A DNA stretch of 64,000 nt. Source: Streptococcus sp. 263_SSPC. GTDB taxonomy: Bacteria; Bacillota; Bacilli; Lactobacillales; Aerococcaceae. Under the pieces are notes generated by a model. It made no database searches. It was not told where the DNA came from and was given only the letters and a program-made list of their open reading frames with translations. Both the position numbers and the translations under genes were made by a program. Shown in pieces: positions 28,826 to 37,773 of the stretch. How positions within the stretch are numbered: position 1 is the first letter of the stretch; each line of letters begins with the position of its first letter. Location: the NCBI RefSeq assembly GCF_001071995.1, contig NZ_JVNU01000027.1:62001-126000 (forward strand), written 5' to 3'.

Positions 28826-29814
28826 TAGTTTTCCATCAATGCTTGGTTAGCTGTAATAATCGCTAATTTGTAGACGTCTTCTTCGTTACATCCACGTGAT
28901 AAGTCAGAGATTGGTTTGTTTAATCCTTGTAGGATTGGCCCGATTGCTTCGAAGTTACCGAAACGTTGTGCAATTTTGTATCCGATGTTTCCTGATTGGA
29001 TTTCTGGGAATACGAATACTGTTGCTTGTCCAGCTACTGGTGAGTCTGGAGCTTTTTGTTTACCAACGCTTGGTACGAAGGCAGCATCGAATTGTAATTC
29101 TCCATCGATGTTGTAGTTTGGAGCTAATTCTTGAGCTATTTTAGTTGCTTCAGCTACTTTTAATGCTTCTTCAGATTTAGCAGAACCTTTTGTGGAGAAA
29201 CTTAACATTGCAACGTTTGGTTCGATACCGAATAATTCAGCTGTTTTAGCAGATTCAACTGCGATTTCAGCTAATTCTTGTGCGTTAGGGTTGATGTTGA
29301 TTGCGCAGTCTGAGAATAAGTATTTCTTAGATTTGTCGCTGTTGATCATGATGAACGCACCACTTGTACGAGAGACACCTGGTTTTGTTTTGATGATTTG
29401 TAATGCTGGACGTACAGTGTCCCCTGTTGAGTGAACCGCACCAGATACTAAACCGTCTGCTAAGCCCATGTATACCATCATTGTTCCGAAGTAAGTTACG
29501 TCACGTAATAATTTTTGAGCATCTTCTTCAGATACTTTACCGTTACGACGTGCTACAAAGCTTGCTACCATTTCTGCATATTTATCGTCTGCATAAGTTT
29601 CAGGATCGATAATTTCTAAATGAGAAATGTTAAATCCACGAGCATTTGCTACTTCGTTAATTTGGTCTACATTCCCAAGTAAGATTGGTTTGCAAAGTCC
29701 ATCTGCTAATAAACGAACAGCTGCACCAATAATTCTTGGTTCATCTCCTTCTGGAAATACGATTTTAACGTCTTTCCCTTTCACTTTAAGTGATAATTCT
29801 TCAAATAATTCCAC
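28825..29814 (-). CDS. pta: Phosphate acetyltransferase
   Basis: It converts acetyl-CoA and phosphate to acetyl phosphate, linking pyruvate metabolism to ATP through acetate kinase. The 329 residues are the short Firmicute form without the N-terminal DRTGG domain. Landmarks are IVFPEGDEPRIIGAAVRL, GMMVYMGLADGLVSGAVHST near 110-130, and LQGLNKPISDLSRGCNEEDV near the end. The start is GTG (29812-29814) with GGAGGG upstream. The upstream 200 bases hold several GTAC-centred repeats (CTGTACTA...TAGTACAG), a possible regulator site. ackA is not in the window. Confidence 0.96.
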   Translation of the reverse strand: MELFEELSLKVKGKDVKIVFPEGDEPRIIGAAVRLLADGLCKPILLGNVDQINEVANARGFNISHLEIIDPETYADDKYAEMVASFVARRNGKVSEEDAQKLLRDVTYFGTMMVYMGLADGLVSGAVHSTGDTVRPALQIIKTKPGVSRTSGAFIMINSDKSKKYLFSDCAININPNAQELAEIAVESAKTAELFGIEPNVAMLSFSTKGSAKSEEALKVAEATKIAQELAPNYNIDGELQFDAAFVPSVGKQKAPDSPVAGQATVFVFPEIQSGNIGYKIAQRFGNFEAIGPILQGLNKPISDLSRGCNEEDVYKLAIITANQALMEN

Positions 29815-29963
29815 GGATATCCCTCCAAAAATTTGTTATCTTAATAATACACTAAATACTTTTAAAAAAACAGTACAATGTTAAAACAATCATCAAAAAA
29901 ACAGCTGTACTAATTTGTAAGCAATATGAAAATAGTACAGTTTCATTTCATAAAAATTTCTAC

Positions 29964-29992
29964 TTAGCAAAACACCGCTAGTATGCTATACT
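29964..29992 (+). promoter_or_regulatory. Promoter of the ThrE-type exporter genes
   Basis: TTAGCA (29964-29969), 17 bases ending TATGC, TATACT (29987-29992), giving an extended -10, 31 bases before the GTG start. Confidence 0.62.
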
Positions 29993-30023
29993 TAGAGAGT
30001 ATTTTAGTAAGGAGGAAGGCTTT

Positions 30024-30794
30024 GTGCGATCATATGCAAAAAAATTAATGGATACCGCTATTCTTGCTGGTCAAATCATGCTCGAATGCAATGCGGAATC
30101 GTATCGCGTGGAAGAAACGATGAACTATATTCTCTCCACATCTAACTTTGAAACTTGCGAAGCCTTCGCAATGGCGACTGGAATCTTTGCAACGCTCGAT
30201 GATGACTGCATCGATTCTATTACAGAAATCCGCCGTGTTCCAAATCGAGACACAAACTTAAACCGTATTTATAAAGTCAACGCAATCTCTCGTCAATTAG
30301 TGACAAAAGAAATTGACCTCGATACAGCTTATCAACGATTACAAGATTTAAAAGAATCCGAATATCCACAGTGGTTAAAAGACTTAGGCCTTATTCTGAT
30401 GTGTGGGTTCTACGCTGCTCTATTTGGAGCAACGCCAATTGAACTCGTCATTGCATCAGTAGCAGCGATTATCATGCCATTTGTTTATAAGTTAGATCCG
30501 AAATTTAAATTAGGAACATTCGTGTTGAACCTCATCTCGATTATTCCAGCGATTGTCATTATTATTTTGATTCAGAAACATTTCGTTCCGGACGCTCGAA
30601 TCGGTATCTCCATTGTAGGATTAATCATGCCGGCCGTTCCTGGAACCGCCATTACAAATGCCATTCGCGATACATTACGCGGAGACTACAACTCAGGAGC
30701 AGCTCGGGCAATTGAAGCGTTTGTGACGGCTCTTTCCGTCGCAATTGCTGTTGCTTTGGGACTCGTCTTAGCAGGAGGTGCAAACCCCTTATGA
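30024..30794 (+). CDS. Threonine/serine exporter family protein, ThrE N-terminal half
   Basis: A 256-residue membrane protein. A soluble N-terminal region of about 110 residues (with AILAGQIMLECNAESYRVEET, cited as landmarks near 13-33) is followed by five hydrophobic spans. ThrE proteins are amino acid exporters; in many Firmicutes the two halves are separate proteins, as here. The start is GTG with AAGGAGGAAGG upstream. The stop overlaps the next gene by four bases (ATGA), so the two halves are translationally coupled. The exported amino acid is not known. Confidence 0.88.
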   Translation: MRSYAKKLMDTAILAGQIMLECNAESYRVEETMNYILSTSNFETCEAFAMATGIFATLDDDCIDSITEIRRVPNRDTNLNRIYKVNAISRQLVTKEIDLDTAYQRLQDLKESEYPQWLKDLGLILMCGFYAALFGATPIELVIASVAAIIMPFVYKLDPKFKLGTFVLNLISIIPAIVIIILIQKHFVPDARIGISIVGLIMPAVPGTAITNAIRDTLRGDYNSGAARAIEAFVTALSVAIAVALGLVLAGGANPL

Positions 30795-31234
30795 TTTATC
30801 AAGTGATTAGTGCTCTCATCGCTGTCTACTTCAGTTGTATTGTTTTTGAAGCACCAAAACGACTCCTCATTCATATTTCGATTATTGGAGGCATTGGTTG
30901 GTTTCTATATCTCTTCTTCTTGGACAGCTCTGGATTACAACTAGCTACTTACTATAGCGGCCTTACAATTGCATTTTTATCGCACTTAGCAGCACGCTAT
31001 TTTAAAGCTCCCGTAACGGTATTCTTTATCCCTGGATTTTTCCCACTCGTTCCTGGTGCAGGCATGTATCGTACCGTATATGCCTTCTTTGTAGGAGATG
31101 TTGAAAAAGGAAAATTCTTCTTCGGTCAAACAATGATTACCGCCGGGATGATTGCACTCGCTATCTTTACGGTCGATTCGATTTTCCGTCTGTATTCGCA
31201 TTGGCAATCTTCACGCCGTCAATCAGCAAACTAA
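30791..31234 (+). CDS. Threonine/serine exporter family protein, ThrE C-terminal half
   Basis: A 147-residue membrane protein of the ThrE_2 (DUF3815) type with about four spans. Landmarks are SHLAARYFKAPVTVFFIPGF and PLVPGAGMYRTVYAF. It corresponds to the C-terminal half of fused ThrE exporters and is coupled to the preceding gene by an ATGA overlap. The two proteins presumably form one transporter. A terminator follows. Confidence 0.88.
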   Translation: MIYQVISALIAVYFSCIVFEAPKRLLIHISIIGGIGWFLYLFFLDSSGLQLATYYSGLTIAFLSHLAARYFKAPVTVFFIPGFFPLVPGAGMYRTVYAFFVGDVEKGKFFFGQTMITAGMIALAIFTVDSIFRLYSHWQSSRRQSAN

Positions 31235-31246
31235 ATAAATGAACTC

Positions 31247-31281
31247 GAAACTGCCAAAGATTTTCTTTGGTGGTTTTTTTA
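31247..31281 (+). terminator. Terminator of the ThrE-type genes
   Basis: Stem CCAAAG / CTTTGG (extended by AACT..GGTT) with a 5-base loop and a run of seven T. Confidence 0.82.
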
Positions 31282-31337
31282 TACTTAAATCGAAGGTTTT
31301 GAGATTAAATTCATTGCTATTAAAAACTTTAGATTCC

Positions 31338-31501
31338 GTCCCTTTGGGATATCTTCATGGTAGGGATAAGAGCTGTACCGGTTCGAGCCGAAGTTTCTCA
31401 CCTACTGAGCCTCAATGAGTCTCTACGGAATAAATTCCTAGAGTCTCATATTCGCATCAGTTACCTCTCGCTCTTACTCCTACCATAGAATCCTAAGGGA
31501 C
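31338..31501 (-). repeat. Structured intergenic element, family 1, copy B
   Basis: In minus orientation it has GTCCCTT/AAGGGAC ends, then GGTAGGAGTAAGAGC against GCTCTTATCCCTACC. The core is ATGCGAATA and a hairpin ATGAG.CTCT...AGAG.CTCAT enclosing GGAATTTATTCC. A second hairpin GGTGAG...CTCGAACC and the conserved CCGGTAC follow. The outer arms resemble copy A (both contain CTACCAT and GATATCCC); the core resembles C and D. It lies between the ThrE terminator and tRNA-Arg. Confidence 0.85.
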
Positions 31502-31677
31502 TCCATCTTCTTTCATAGAATCGGTTTTCTCTAAACCTTCTGAGTAGACCAAAAAATATTGTATTTTTATTATTTAAATCTGCTGCTATGATGAAGATTG
31601 CTACTGCTCATTTAATTTAAGATTATGTAACTTCGTATGGACAGATAGCGGGTTCTGTGGTTCAATAAATGTATCAG

Positions 31678-31751
<74 letters not shown>

Positions 31752-31754
31752 CTA

Positions 31755-31790
31755 GAAAAAAATCCACTGGTTCAACCAGTGGATTTTTTG
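31755..31790. terminator. Bidirectional terminator after tRNA-Arg
   Basis: Perfect stem AAAATCCACTGGTT / AACCAGTGGATTTT with T-runs on both strands. It serves the tRNA and the convergent esterase gene. Confidence 0.92.
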
Positions 31791-31794
31791 TTGA

Positions 31795-32502
31795 TTATTT
31801 ACAATTCTCTTCTACCCATTCAACAGCACGTTCGACACGTCTAGAGATATTATTTCCATGATTTCCCTCTTCCAACGTAAACTGGAAATCACCTGCTTGA
31901 AATTTCGACTCAATCCAGTCTTTTAATGCTAGCGTATTTAGAGTTTGGTCTGCTGTTAAATTCTTCGCAGTCGTTCCTTCTTGATCCCCCACACTCATGT
32001 ACAATTTTGGATGAGCAGCTTTAAAGGGATGTTCTTTTAAATAGTCCAGAAAACCCGGATACCAAAGCGAAGAAGAACAACTAAGGACAGTTCCGAAAAA
32101 ATCAGTGTTCACCGCTGCATACAGGCTGAATAATCCACCTAGCGAATAACCACCCATAACTCTCTTTTCTGTGCTTGAAGCAAAACCATATTCACTCTCA
32201 CAAAATGGAATCACATGCGTCGTGATAAAAGAAAGATGTTCTTCCGCTTTTCCCCCGAAATCTATCGGCATGGTTTCAGACGCCTGGAGAGGCCAAGGTG
32301 TATAATCGGCTGTTCTATTATTAGAAGCTATGAGTACAAAATTGAGCGCTGCTTGATGATTGGTAATCCAATGATTGAAGGCTTCTTCAAATTGATCCCC
32401 ATCTAAAAAATAAATGGTCGTAGCGTTTTGGACGTTGGAACGATAAATATATAATTTTACTCCACAAATTTCTTGTAAGAGCCATACATAATTTTTAACC
32501 AT
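31795..32502 (-). CDS. Putative esterase, alpha/beta hydrolase fold
   Basis: A 235-residue cytoplasmic protein of the esterase D-like alpha/beta hydrolase family. The nucleophile elbow is GGYSLGGLFSLYAA. The acid is probably the aspartate in MSVGDQEG and the histidine lies in EEGNHGNNI, giving a Ser-Asp-His triad. The N-terminal ATTIYFLDGDQF is typical of esterases acting on siderophore or carbohydrate esters. No signal peptide is present. AAAGGAAAG precedes the ATG. It lies downstream of the glucuronate operon but beyond a terminator, so a link such as deacylation of sugar esters is only a guess. Confidence 0.78.
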   Translation of the reverse strand: MVKNYVWLLQEICGVKLYIYRSNVQNATTIYFLDGDQFEEAFNHWITNHQAALNFVLIASNNRTADYTPWPLQASETMPIDFGGKAEEHLSFITTHVIPFCESEYGFASSTEKRVMGGYSLGGLFSLYAAVNTDFFGTVLSCSSSLWYPGFLDYLKEHPFKAAHPKLYMSVGDQEGTTAKNLTADQTLNTLALKDWIESKFQAGDFQFTLEEGNHGNNISRRVERAVEWVEENCK

Positions 32503-32570
32503 GGTGCTTTCCTTTCTACTGCTTATTCTCCACTATTTTAACAGTTTTCCTAGCGCTTGATAAGCCCAAA

Positions 32571-32602
32571 TTAAAAGACGACAGAGATAAACACTGACGT
32601 CT
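32571..32602 (-). terminator. Terminator of the hexuronate operon
   Basis: Stem AGACG.CAG / CTG.CGTCT with one internal mismatch, followed on the minus strand by TTTAATTT, about 20 bases after the kdgK stop. Confidence 0.6.
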
Positions 32603-32620
32603 AATATTTGTTAAATAAAT

Positions 32621-33625
32621 TTAACGGACAATCTGTCCTGATTTTTGATTCATAAATTCAAAGACTTCTTCTTCATTGAATGGGTTCCAGTCACCAAAGA
32701 CGGTATGTTTTAAGACAGAACTTGCAGTTCCAAAGTCGACTATTTGTTGGCTGTCCCAACCTTTTAGAACGCCGTTTAAAATCCCAGCTGCGAAAGCATC
32801 GCCTCCACCAACTCGGTCGATAATTGGATTAATATCATAGAGTTTTGATTCTACAAATACTCCATCTTCACCTACAAAGAATCCTTGTAATTCATTATGG
32901 TTCGTTGAAAATACATTGCGTTTTGTTGAATACAACACTTTAATATTTGGATATTTTGCTTGAACTCGCTTGTAAATCTCTTCTAGTGAAATATCTTCGT
33001 CTTCTGATACTACTTTCAAGAAATGAATCGCATCTAATCTACCAGCAGAAAGAATATCCACATATGACAAGATTTGTTGGAAACAAGAATAAGCTTCCTC
33101 ATAACTCCATAACTTACTACGATAGTTCATATCAAAACTGACACGACATCCGTATTCTTTTGCTTTACGAACGACTTCAACAGTCCATTCTTGCCATTTT
33201 TTCGAAAGTGCTGGTAAAATCCCCGAGATATGCAATAAATCGACACCTTTAAAGATTTCATCCAAATCCCAGCAGAGGGTTTCTAGCACTGAAATACTAG
33301 AATATAATCGATCATATGTAACACGAGTAGCACGCCCTGCATTCCCCTGTTCTAAAAAGTATGTTCCTAATCTTCCATATTCTGTCGCTACTAAATTCGT
33401 ATTGATTCCATTCATCCGTAATCTTGAACTTACAGCATCGTTTAAAGGATTATCTTGTGGTAGAACCGTTGCAACAGAAACATCATGGCCAAAGTGCGCT
33501 AAGGAAATCCCTACATTTGCTTCAGCTCCACCATAGCAGACTCTAAACTCTTTTGCACTCTTTAATCGTACATCATCTGCGGTCGATAATCTTAACAAAA
33601 TTTCACCAAGAGTTATAACTTTCAT
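32621..33625 (-). CDS. kdgK: 2-keto-3-deoxygluconate kinase (PfkB family)
   Basis: It phosphorylates 2-keto-3-deoxygluconate to KDPG. The 334 residues are a ribokinase/PfkB fold: MKVITLGEILLRLS at the N-terminus, YGGAEANVGISLAHFGHDV for substrate binding, and VGGGDAFAAGILNGVLKGW with the catalytic aspartate and anion hole. The ATG at 33623-33625 was preferred to one 18 codons upstream because the family begins here and GGAG is nearby. It is the last gene of the kdgA-uxaC-uxuA-uxuB-kdgK operon, which supports the KDG assignment over other PfkB sugars. Confidence 0.92.
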   Translation of the reverse strand: MKVITLGEILLRLSTADDVRLKSAKEFRVCYGGAEANVGISLAHFGHDVSVATVLPQDNPLNDAVSSRLRMNGINTNLVATEYGRLGTYFLEQGNAGRATRVTYDRLYSSISVLETLCWDLDEIFKGVDLLHISGILPALSKKWQEWTVEVVRKAKEYGCRVSFDMNYRSKLWSYEEAYSCFQQILSYVDILSAGRLDAIHFLKVVSEDEDISLEEIYKRVQAKYPNIKVLYSTKRNVFSTNHNELQGFFVGEDGVFVESKLYDINPIIDRVGGGDAFAAGILNGVLKGWDSQQIVDFGTASSVLKHTVFGDWNPFNEEEVFEFMNQKSGQIVR

Positions 33626-33703
33626 CTCTGTATCTCTTCTCCAATTTTTCAATGATAGATAAAGAATCGAAGCTTTCACTCCGATTCTTCTTATATTCTT
33701 AAA

Positions 33704-34543
33704 TTATACTCCAGAATAGGCTGCAAAACCACCATCAATTGGTAAAACAACGCCATTTACAAAGCTTGAAAGAGTTGAATCAGCTAAGAAGAATACTCCC
33801 CCTACTAATTCATTTGATTCACCAAAGCGTCCCATTGGTGTATTACGTAAAATTTTATCCGCACGTGGAGTTGGATTACCATGTTCATCAAATAGTAATC
33901 GCTCATTTTGAGCTGTCACTAAGAATCCTGGTGCAATTGCATTACAACGAATTCCCACTTTAGAGAAGTGAACCGCTAACCATTGAGTAAAGTTACTAAT
34001 GGCTGCTTTCGCCCCCGAGTATGCTGGAATTTTTGTTAAAGGAGTGAAAGCATTCATACTAGAAATATTGATGATGTTCGCTCCTTCTTTTCCAACCATA
34101 TCTTGTGCAAAGACTTGTGTTGGTAATAATGTACCTAAATAGTTTAAGTTGAATACAAATTCAATTCCCGCTTTATCTAAGTCAAAGAATGTTTTTGTCT
34201 CCGCACTTAATCCTACTTCATGAAATTCATTATCTGTTGTCGCACGAGGGTTATTTCCTCCAGCACCGTTTACTAAAACATCTACTGTACCAAGATCATT
34301 ATTCACGGCTTCGCGAACAGCTTCTAATGATTCTTTTTCAAGTACGTTTGCTTTATATGCTTTTGCGATACCGCCCTCAGCAATAATTTCATCTGCAAAT
34401 TTTTGTGCAGCTTCTTCATTTAAATCTAGTAAAGCTACCTTTGCACCTTGTTTACCAAAGTTCTTTGCGAGTTCTCCGCAAATCACTCCGCCGGCACCTG
34501 TAATTACTACGACTTTATTTGTAAAATCAAAAAATTGTGTCAT
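33704..34543 (-). CDS. uxuB: Fructuronate reductase, SDR type (D-mannonate oxidoreductase)
   Basis: It reduces D-fructuronate to D-mannonate with NAD(P)H. The 279 residues form a short-chain dehydrogenase: nucleotide-binding TGAGGVICGELA, NGAGGNNPRATT, INISSMNAFTPL with the catalytic serine, and YSGAKAAISN with the Tyr-Lys pair. The TGxGGVxC loop is the form found in Bacillus-type SDR fructuronate reductases. The ATG at 34541-34543 was chosen because AGGAG lies just upstream. It follows uxuA by 10 bases. It is unrelated to the larger E. coli-type UxuB. Confidence 0.9.
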   Translation of the reverse strand: MTQFFDFTNKVVVITGAGGVICGELAKNFGKQGAKVALLDLNEEAAQKFADEIIAEGGIAKAYKANVLEKESLEAVREAVNNDLGTVDVLVNGAGGNNPRATTDNEFHEVGLSAETKTFFDLDKAGIEFVFNLNYLGTLLPTQVFAQDMVGKEGANIINISSMNAFTPLTKIPAYSGAKAAISNFTQWLAVHFSKVGIRCNAIAPGFLVTAQNERLLFDEHGNPTPRADKILRNTPMGRFGESNELVGGVFFLADSTLSSFVNGVVLPIDGGFAAYSGV

Positions 34544-34553
34544 GGGTTTTCTC

Positions 34554-35606
34554 CTATTGTTTTGCATTTTTTGCTACTGCTTCAGCTAATCCATGAAGGT
34601 AAGTAGCTCCTAGAGCACGGTCAAATAATCCATATCCTGGGCGACCTGTTTCTCCCCAAATCATACGGCCATGATCTGGACGGATTGGTCCTTCCCAATT
34701 TGCATCATGAAGAGCTTTAACCACTTCATACATATCAATTGAACCGTATTCTGTTGGGTGTGCTGATTCTTCAAATGATTTACCTTTTCCTGTTAAGCGA
34801 ATGTTACGAGCATGCATAAAGTTTACACGATTACGTTTCAACATTTCTTTTAACATTTCAACAGCATCATTGTTTGGATCAGAAGCATATGATCCTACAC
34901 AAACGGTTACCCCATTATTTGGGCTATCATATAATTCCACAAATCTTACAAGGTTTTCTTTGCAAGTAATGATACGAGGTAATCCAAAGATGCTATAAGG
35001 TGGGTCATCAGGATGGATTGCCATTTTCACACCAGCTTCTTCTGCTGCTGGAATAACACGTTTAATGAAGTACTCTAAATGTTCCCAAAGTTTTTCTTCG
35101 TCTACTTTAGAATACTCATCCATGATAGCTTTCATTTCATCTTTTGTATAACTTGAATCCCAACCTGGCAGAGATAATTCCCCTTTTACAGGGTCCATTT
35201 TCTTAGCCACTTCTTCATCGAAGATTAATGCATTAGACCCATCTGGAAGATCATATGCTAAATCAGTTCGTGTCCAGTCAAATACTGGCATGAAGTTATA
35301 ACATACAATGTTAACACCTTCAGCTCCTAAGTTTTTGATAGTTTGAATATAGTTATCAATCAAATGATCTCTTGTTGGTTTTCCAAGTTTAATATCTTCA
35401 TGAACTGGAACACTTTCAATGACAGACAATTTTAATCCTGAAGCTTCAACGTCTTGTTTTAATTGACGAATACGTTCACGACTCCATACTTCCCCAACTG
35501 GCACATCATAAATTGCTGTTACAATACCTTTCATACCAGGGATTTGTCTAATATTCTCTAGAGTTACCTGATCATCATGTCCATACCAACGGAATGTCAT
35601 TTCCAT
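34554..35606 (-). CDS. uxuA: Mannonate dehydratase
   Basis: It dehydrates D-mannonate to 2-keto-3-deoxygluconate with a divalent metal. The 350 residues are a TIM barrel of the UxuA family: MTFRWYGHDDQVTLENIRQI, NIVCYNFMPVFDWTRTDL, MAIHPDDPPYSIFGLPRI, FMHARNIR and RPDHGRMIWGE with metal and substrate ligands. AAAGGAGG lies seven bases before the ATG. It sits between uxaC and uxuB in reaction-related order. Confidence 0.97.
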   Translation of the reverse strand: MEMTFRWYGHDDQVTLENIRQIPGMKGIVTAIYDVPVGEVWSRERIRQLKQDVEASGLKLSVIESVPVHEDIKLGKPTRDHLIDNYIQTIKNLGAEGVNIVCYNFMPVFDWTRTDLAYDLPDGSNALIFDEEVAKKMDPVKGELSLPGWDSSYTKDEMKAIMDEYSKVDEEKLWEHLEYFIKRVIPAAEEAGVKMAIHPDDPPYSIFGLPRIITCKENLVRFVELYDSPNNGVTVCVGSYASDPNNDAVEMLKEMLKRNRVNFMHARNIRLTGKGKSFEESAHPTEYGSIDMYEVVKALHDANWEGPIRPDHGRMIWGETGRPGYGLFDRALGATYLHGLAEAVAKNAKQ

Positions 35607-35619
35607 TTTTATTCCTCCT

Positions 35620-37023
35620 TTAGTTCAATTCAAAAAATTCTTTAGCGTTTTTATAACAAATTGCTTCTAAGAACTCTGTAATTAATTTTTCGTCATAAGG
35701 GATTCGACCACTTTCAATCCATTCAGTCACAAGTGACACTAAAATACGACGGAAGTAATCATGTCTTTGATACGATAAGAAGCTTCTTGAATCAGTCAGC
35801 ATGCCTACAAAATTCCATAATAAACTTTGGTTCGCTAAGACTAGCATTTGTTCTCTCATTCCTTTTTCAGTATCAGAGAACCACCAAGCTGCACCAAATT
35901 GTAAACGACCTTTAATCCCTTCTTCGTTTGCTTGGAAGTTGGCTAGTGTATTGGCCAAAATATCGTTGTACGAAGGATTTAAGTTATAGAAAATACATTT
36001 TGGAAGACGATTCGATTCTTCTAATGCATTTAATAATTGGTTTAAAGCCAGTGCTAGATGCGTTTGATCTCCTGTTGAGTCAAAACCTGCATCTACACCA
36101 ATTTTTTCAAAGTACTTACGGTTTGTATCTCGGACTGCACCAAAGTGAACTTGTGTCACTAGATTGTGTTTCTTGTATAACCCACATAAGGCAATAAACA
36201 CTTCTGTTTGCCATTGTTGAATTTCTTCAAGAGTAGGCACTTCCCCACGAATCACTTTAGCAAAAATTGCATCTAATTCTTCTTTTGAAGCTCTCTTGTA
36301 CAAGATTTCTCCAAAGCTAATATCACTTGCTTTACATCCGTTTGCTACAAAGAATTCGATACGTTGTTCTAAAGCTTCCACAAAGCTATCAAACGAACGA
36401 ACTTCTACGTTAGTTACTTCTTGTAGTCTAGTCACAAAGCTAGCAAATTTTGGATGTGACACAAAGGCTTCGTCAGGGCGGAATGTTGGTGCAACAATTG
36501 TGTCAAAAGATGCATCTTCTGCAATCTTTTTATGCCATTCTAACGAATCAAGAGGATGGTCAGTTGTTCCAATAAATTCTACATTTGCACGTTTAATCAA
36601 TTTTCTTGGACTCAACTCTTCCTCTGCAATTGTTTGATTCATACGATCATAAATCATTTTCCAATTATCAGGAGTGACATACTCATCAATGCCAAAAACT
36701 TGTTTTAGTTCCAAATGGCTCCAGTGATATAAAGGATTTCCAAAAGCTTTAGCCAACGTTTTGGCCCATGCTTCAAATTTTTCTTCAGGAGTTGCATCTC
36801 CTGTAATCAAACGTTCATTCACGCCATTTGCACGCATTAAACGCCATTTATAATGATCACCACCCAGCCATACTTGTACAGCATTTTCAAATGGGTTATC
36901 CTCAAAAATTTCTTGAGGTGATAAGTGACAGTGGAAATCTTCAATTGGAAGTTTTTCAACCAATCGGTACAAATCTTCCGCCACTTTACTTTGTAGTAAA
37001 AAATTTTTTCGATTAAATGTCAT
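35620..37023 (-). CDS. uxaC: Glucuronate isomerase
   Basis: It isomerises D-glucuronate to D-fructuronate (and galacturonate to tagaturonate). The 467 residues are an amidohydrolase-like barrel. DFHCHLSPQEIFEDNPFEN gives the N-terminal metal site; EFIGTTDHPLDSLEWH, TQVHFGAVRDTN and MLTDSRSFLSYQRHDYFRRI follow. It starts two bases after the kdgA stop, and with uidA in the adjacent operon it receives glucuronate released from glucuronides. Confidence 0.97.
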   Translation of the reverse strand: MTFNRKNFLLQSKVAEDLYRLVEKLPIEDFHCHLSPQEIFEDNPFENAVQVWLGGDHYKWRLMRANGVNERLITGDATPEEKFEAWAKTLAKAFGNPLYHWSHLELKQVFGIDEYVTPDNWKMIYDRMNQTIAEEELSPRKLIKRANVEFIGTTDHPLDSLEWHKKIAEDASFDTIVAPTFRPDEAFVSHPKFASFVTRLQEVTNVEVRSFDSFVEALEQRIEFFVANGCKASDISFGEILYKRASKEELDAIFAKVIRGEVPTLEEIQQWQTEVFIALCGLYKKHNLVTQVHFGAVRDTNRKYFEKIGVDAGFDSTGDQTHLALALNQLLNALEESNRLPKCIFYNLNPSYNDILANTLANFQANEEGIKGRLQFGAAWWFSDTEKGMREQMLVLANQSLLWNFVGMLTDSRSFLSYQRHDYFRRILVSLVTEWIESGRIPYDEKLITEFLEAICYKNAKEFFELN

Positions 37024-37025
37024 GA

Positions 37026-37655
37026 TTAGTCCTCCAACGCAGAGACGAATTCTTTAGCAATGCGTGTTACACTTTCATAGCCTTCAGTTGCCACTTTTGC
37101 TCCAAGCGCACTTCCGACACCGACAGCAACCGCACCTTTTTCTTTCCACTCTTTAATATTTGTAAGAGAAACTCCACCCGAAGGCATTAAATTCACACTT
37201 GGGATTGGACCATGAATATCTTTAATAAATGAAGGTCCTAAAACTCCACCAGGGAATAATTTAATAATTTTTGCTCCACCATTCATCGCTTGTACGATTT
37301 CAGTTGTTGTTGCACATCCTGGGAAGTAATCGATATGAGCTTCATGAGCGACTTTTTGAATATGCGCATCATAATGAGGGCTTACTAAAAACTCTGCTCC
37401 TGCAGCAATCGCCTCTTTAGCTAATTCTACTGTCATAATCGTTCCAGCACCAATCACTACTTCTGTTTCATTCGCATAGAATGCTTTTAATTCTGAAATA
37501 GCTTTTGAAGCATCAGGTGTTGTATAAGTTACTTCAATATTTTTAATACCACCCAATACTGAGTGCTTTGAAATTTCAATTGCATCATCTGATGATTTCC
37601 CGCGTATAACTGCAAAAATATAGTTTTGTTTTAATTGATCTAATACACTTGACAT
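37026..37655 (-). CDS. kdgA: KDPG / 4-hydroxy-2-oxoglutarate aldolase
   Basis: It splits 2-keto-3-deoxy-6-phosphogluconate into pyruvate and glyceraldehyde 3-phosphate. The 209 residues are a small class I aldolase barrel: NIEVTYTTPDASKAI holds the general base Glu, VIGAGTIMTVELAKEA follows, and AKIIKLFPGGVLGP holds the Schiff-base Lys. It is first in the hexuronate operon and directly downstream of a promoter with an overlapping operator. Confidence 0.96.
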   Translation of the reverse strand: MSSVLDQLKQNYIFAVIRGKSSDDAIEISKHSVLGGIKNIEVTYTTPDASKAISELKAFYANETEVVIGAGTIMTVELAKEAIAAGAEFLVSPHYDAHIQKVAHEAHIDYFPGCATTTEIVQAMNGGAKIIKLFPGGVLGPSFIKDIHGPIPSVNLMPSGGVSLTNIKEWKEKGAVAVGVGSALGAKVATEGYESVTRIAKEFVSALED

Positions 37656-37683
37656 AAGCTTTTTCTCCTTCTAGTAAAAAAAT

Positions 37684-37724
37684 AAAAGTCATCTGTTATC
37701 TCTATGATACATCAGATGACTTTT
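37684..37724. promoter_or_regulatory. Operator at the hexuronate operon promoter
   Basis: Perfect 12-base inverted arms AAAAGTCATCTG (37684-37695) and CAGATGACTTTT (37713-37724). One arm lies in the promoter spacer. On the minus strand it reads TCATCTGATGTATCAT, almost the same as the site at 44606-44638. A further half-site CAGATGACTT is at 37766-37775. Confidence 0.78.
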
Positions 37725-37732
37725 AGTGTCAA
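37704..37732 (-). promoter_or_regulatory. Promoter of kdgA-uxaC-uxuA-uxuB-kdgK
   Basis: Minus strand: TTGACA (37727-37732), 17 bases, TATCAT (37704-37709). The -35 is perfect. The spacer contains an operator arm, so a bound repressor would block RNA polymerase. Confidence 0.8.
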
Positions 37733-37773
37733 TGACAATATTCTGTTTTTAAGCATCACTTTCGTCAGATGAC

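Noticed and set aside
29880-29960. GTAC-centred repeats upstream of pta as a Rex or CopY site
   Set aside because: They do not match the consensus operators I know for Rex (TTGTGA-type) or CopY (TACAxxTGTA), so only a possible unnamed site is mentioned under pta.
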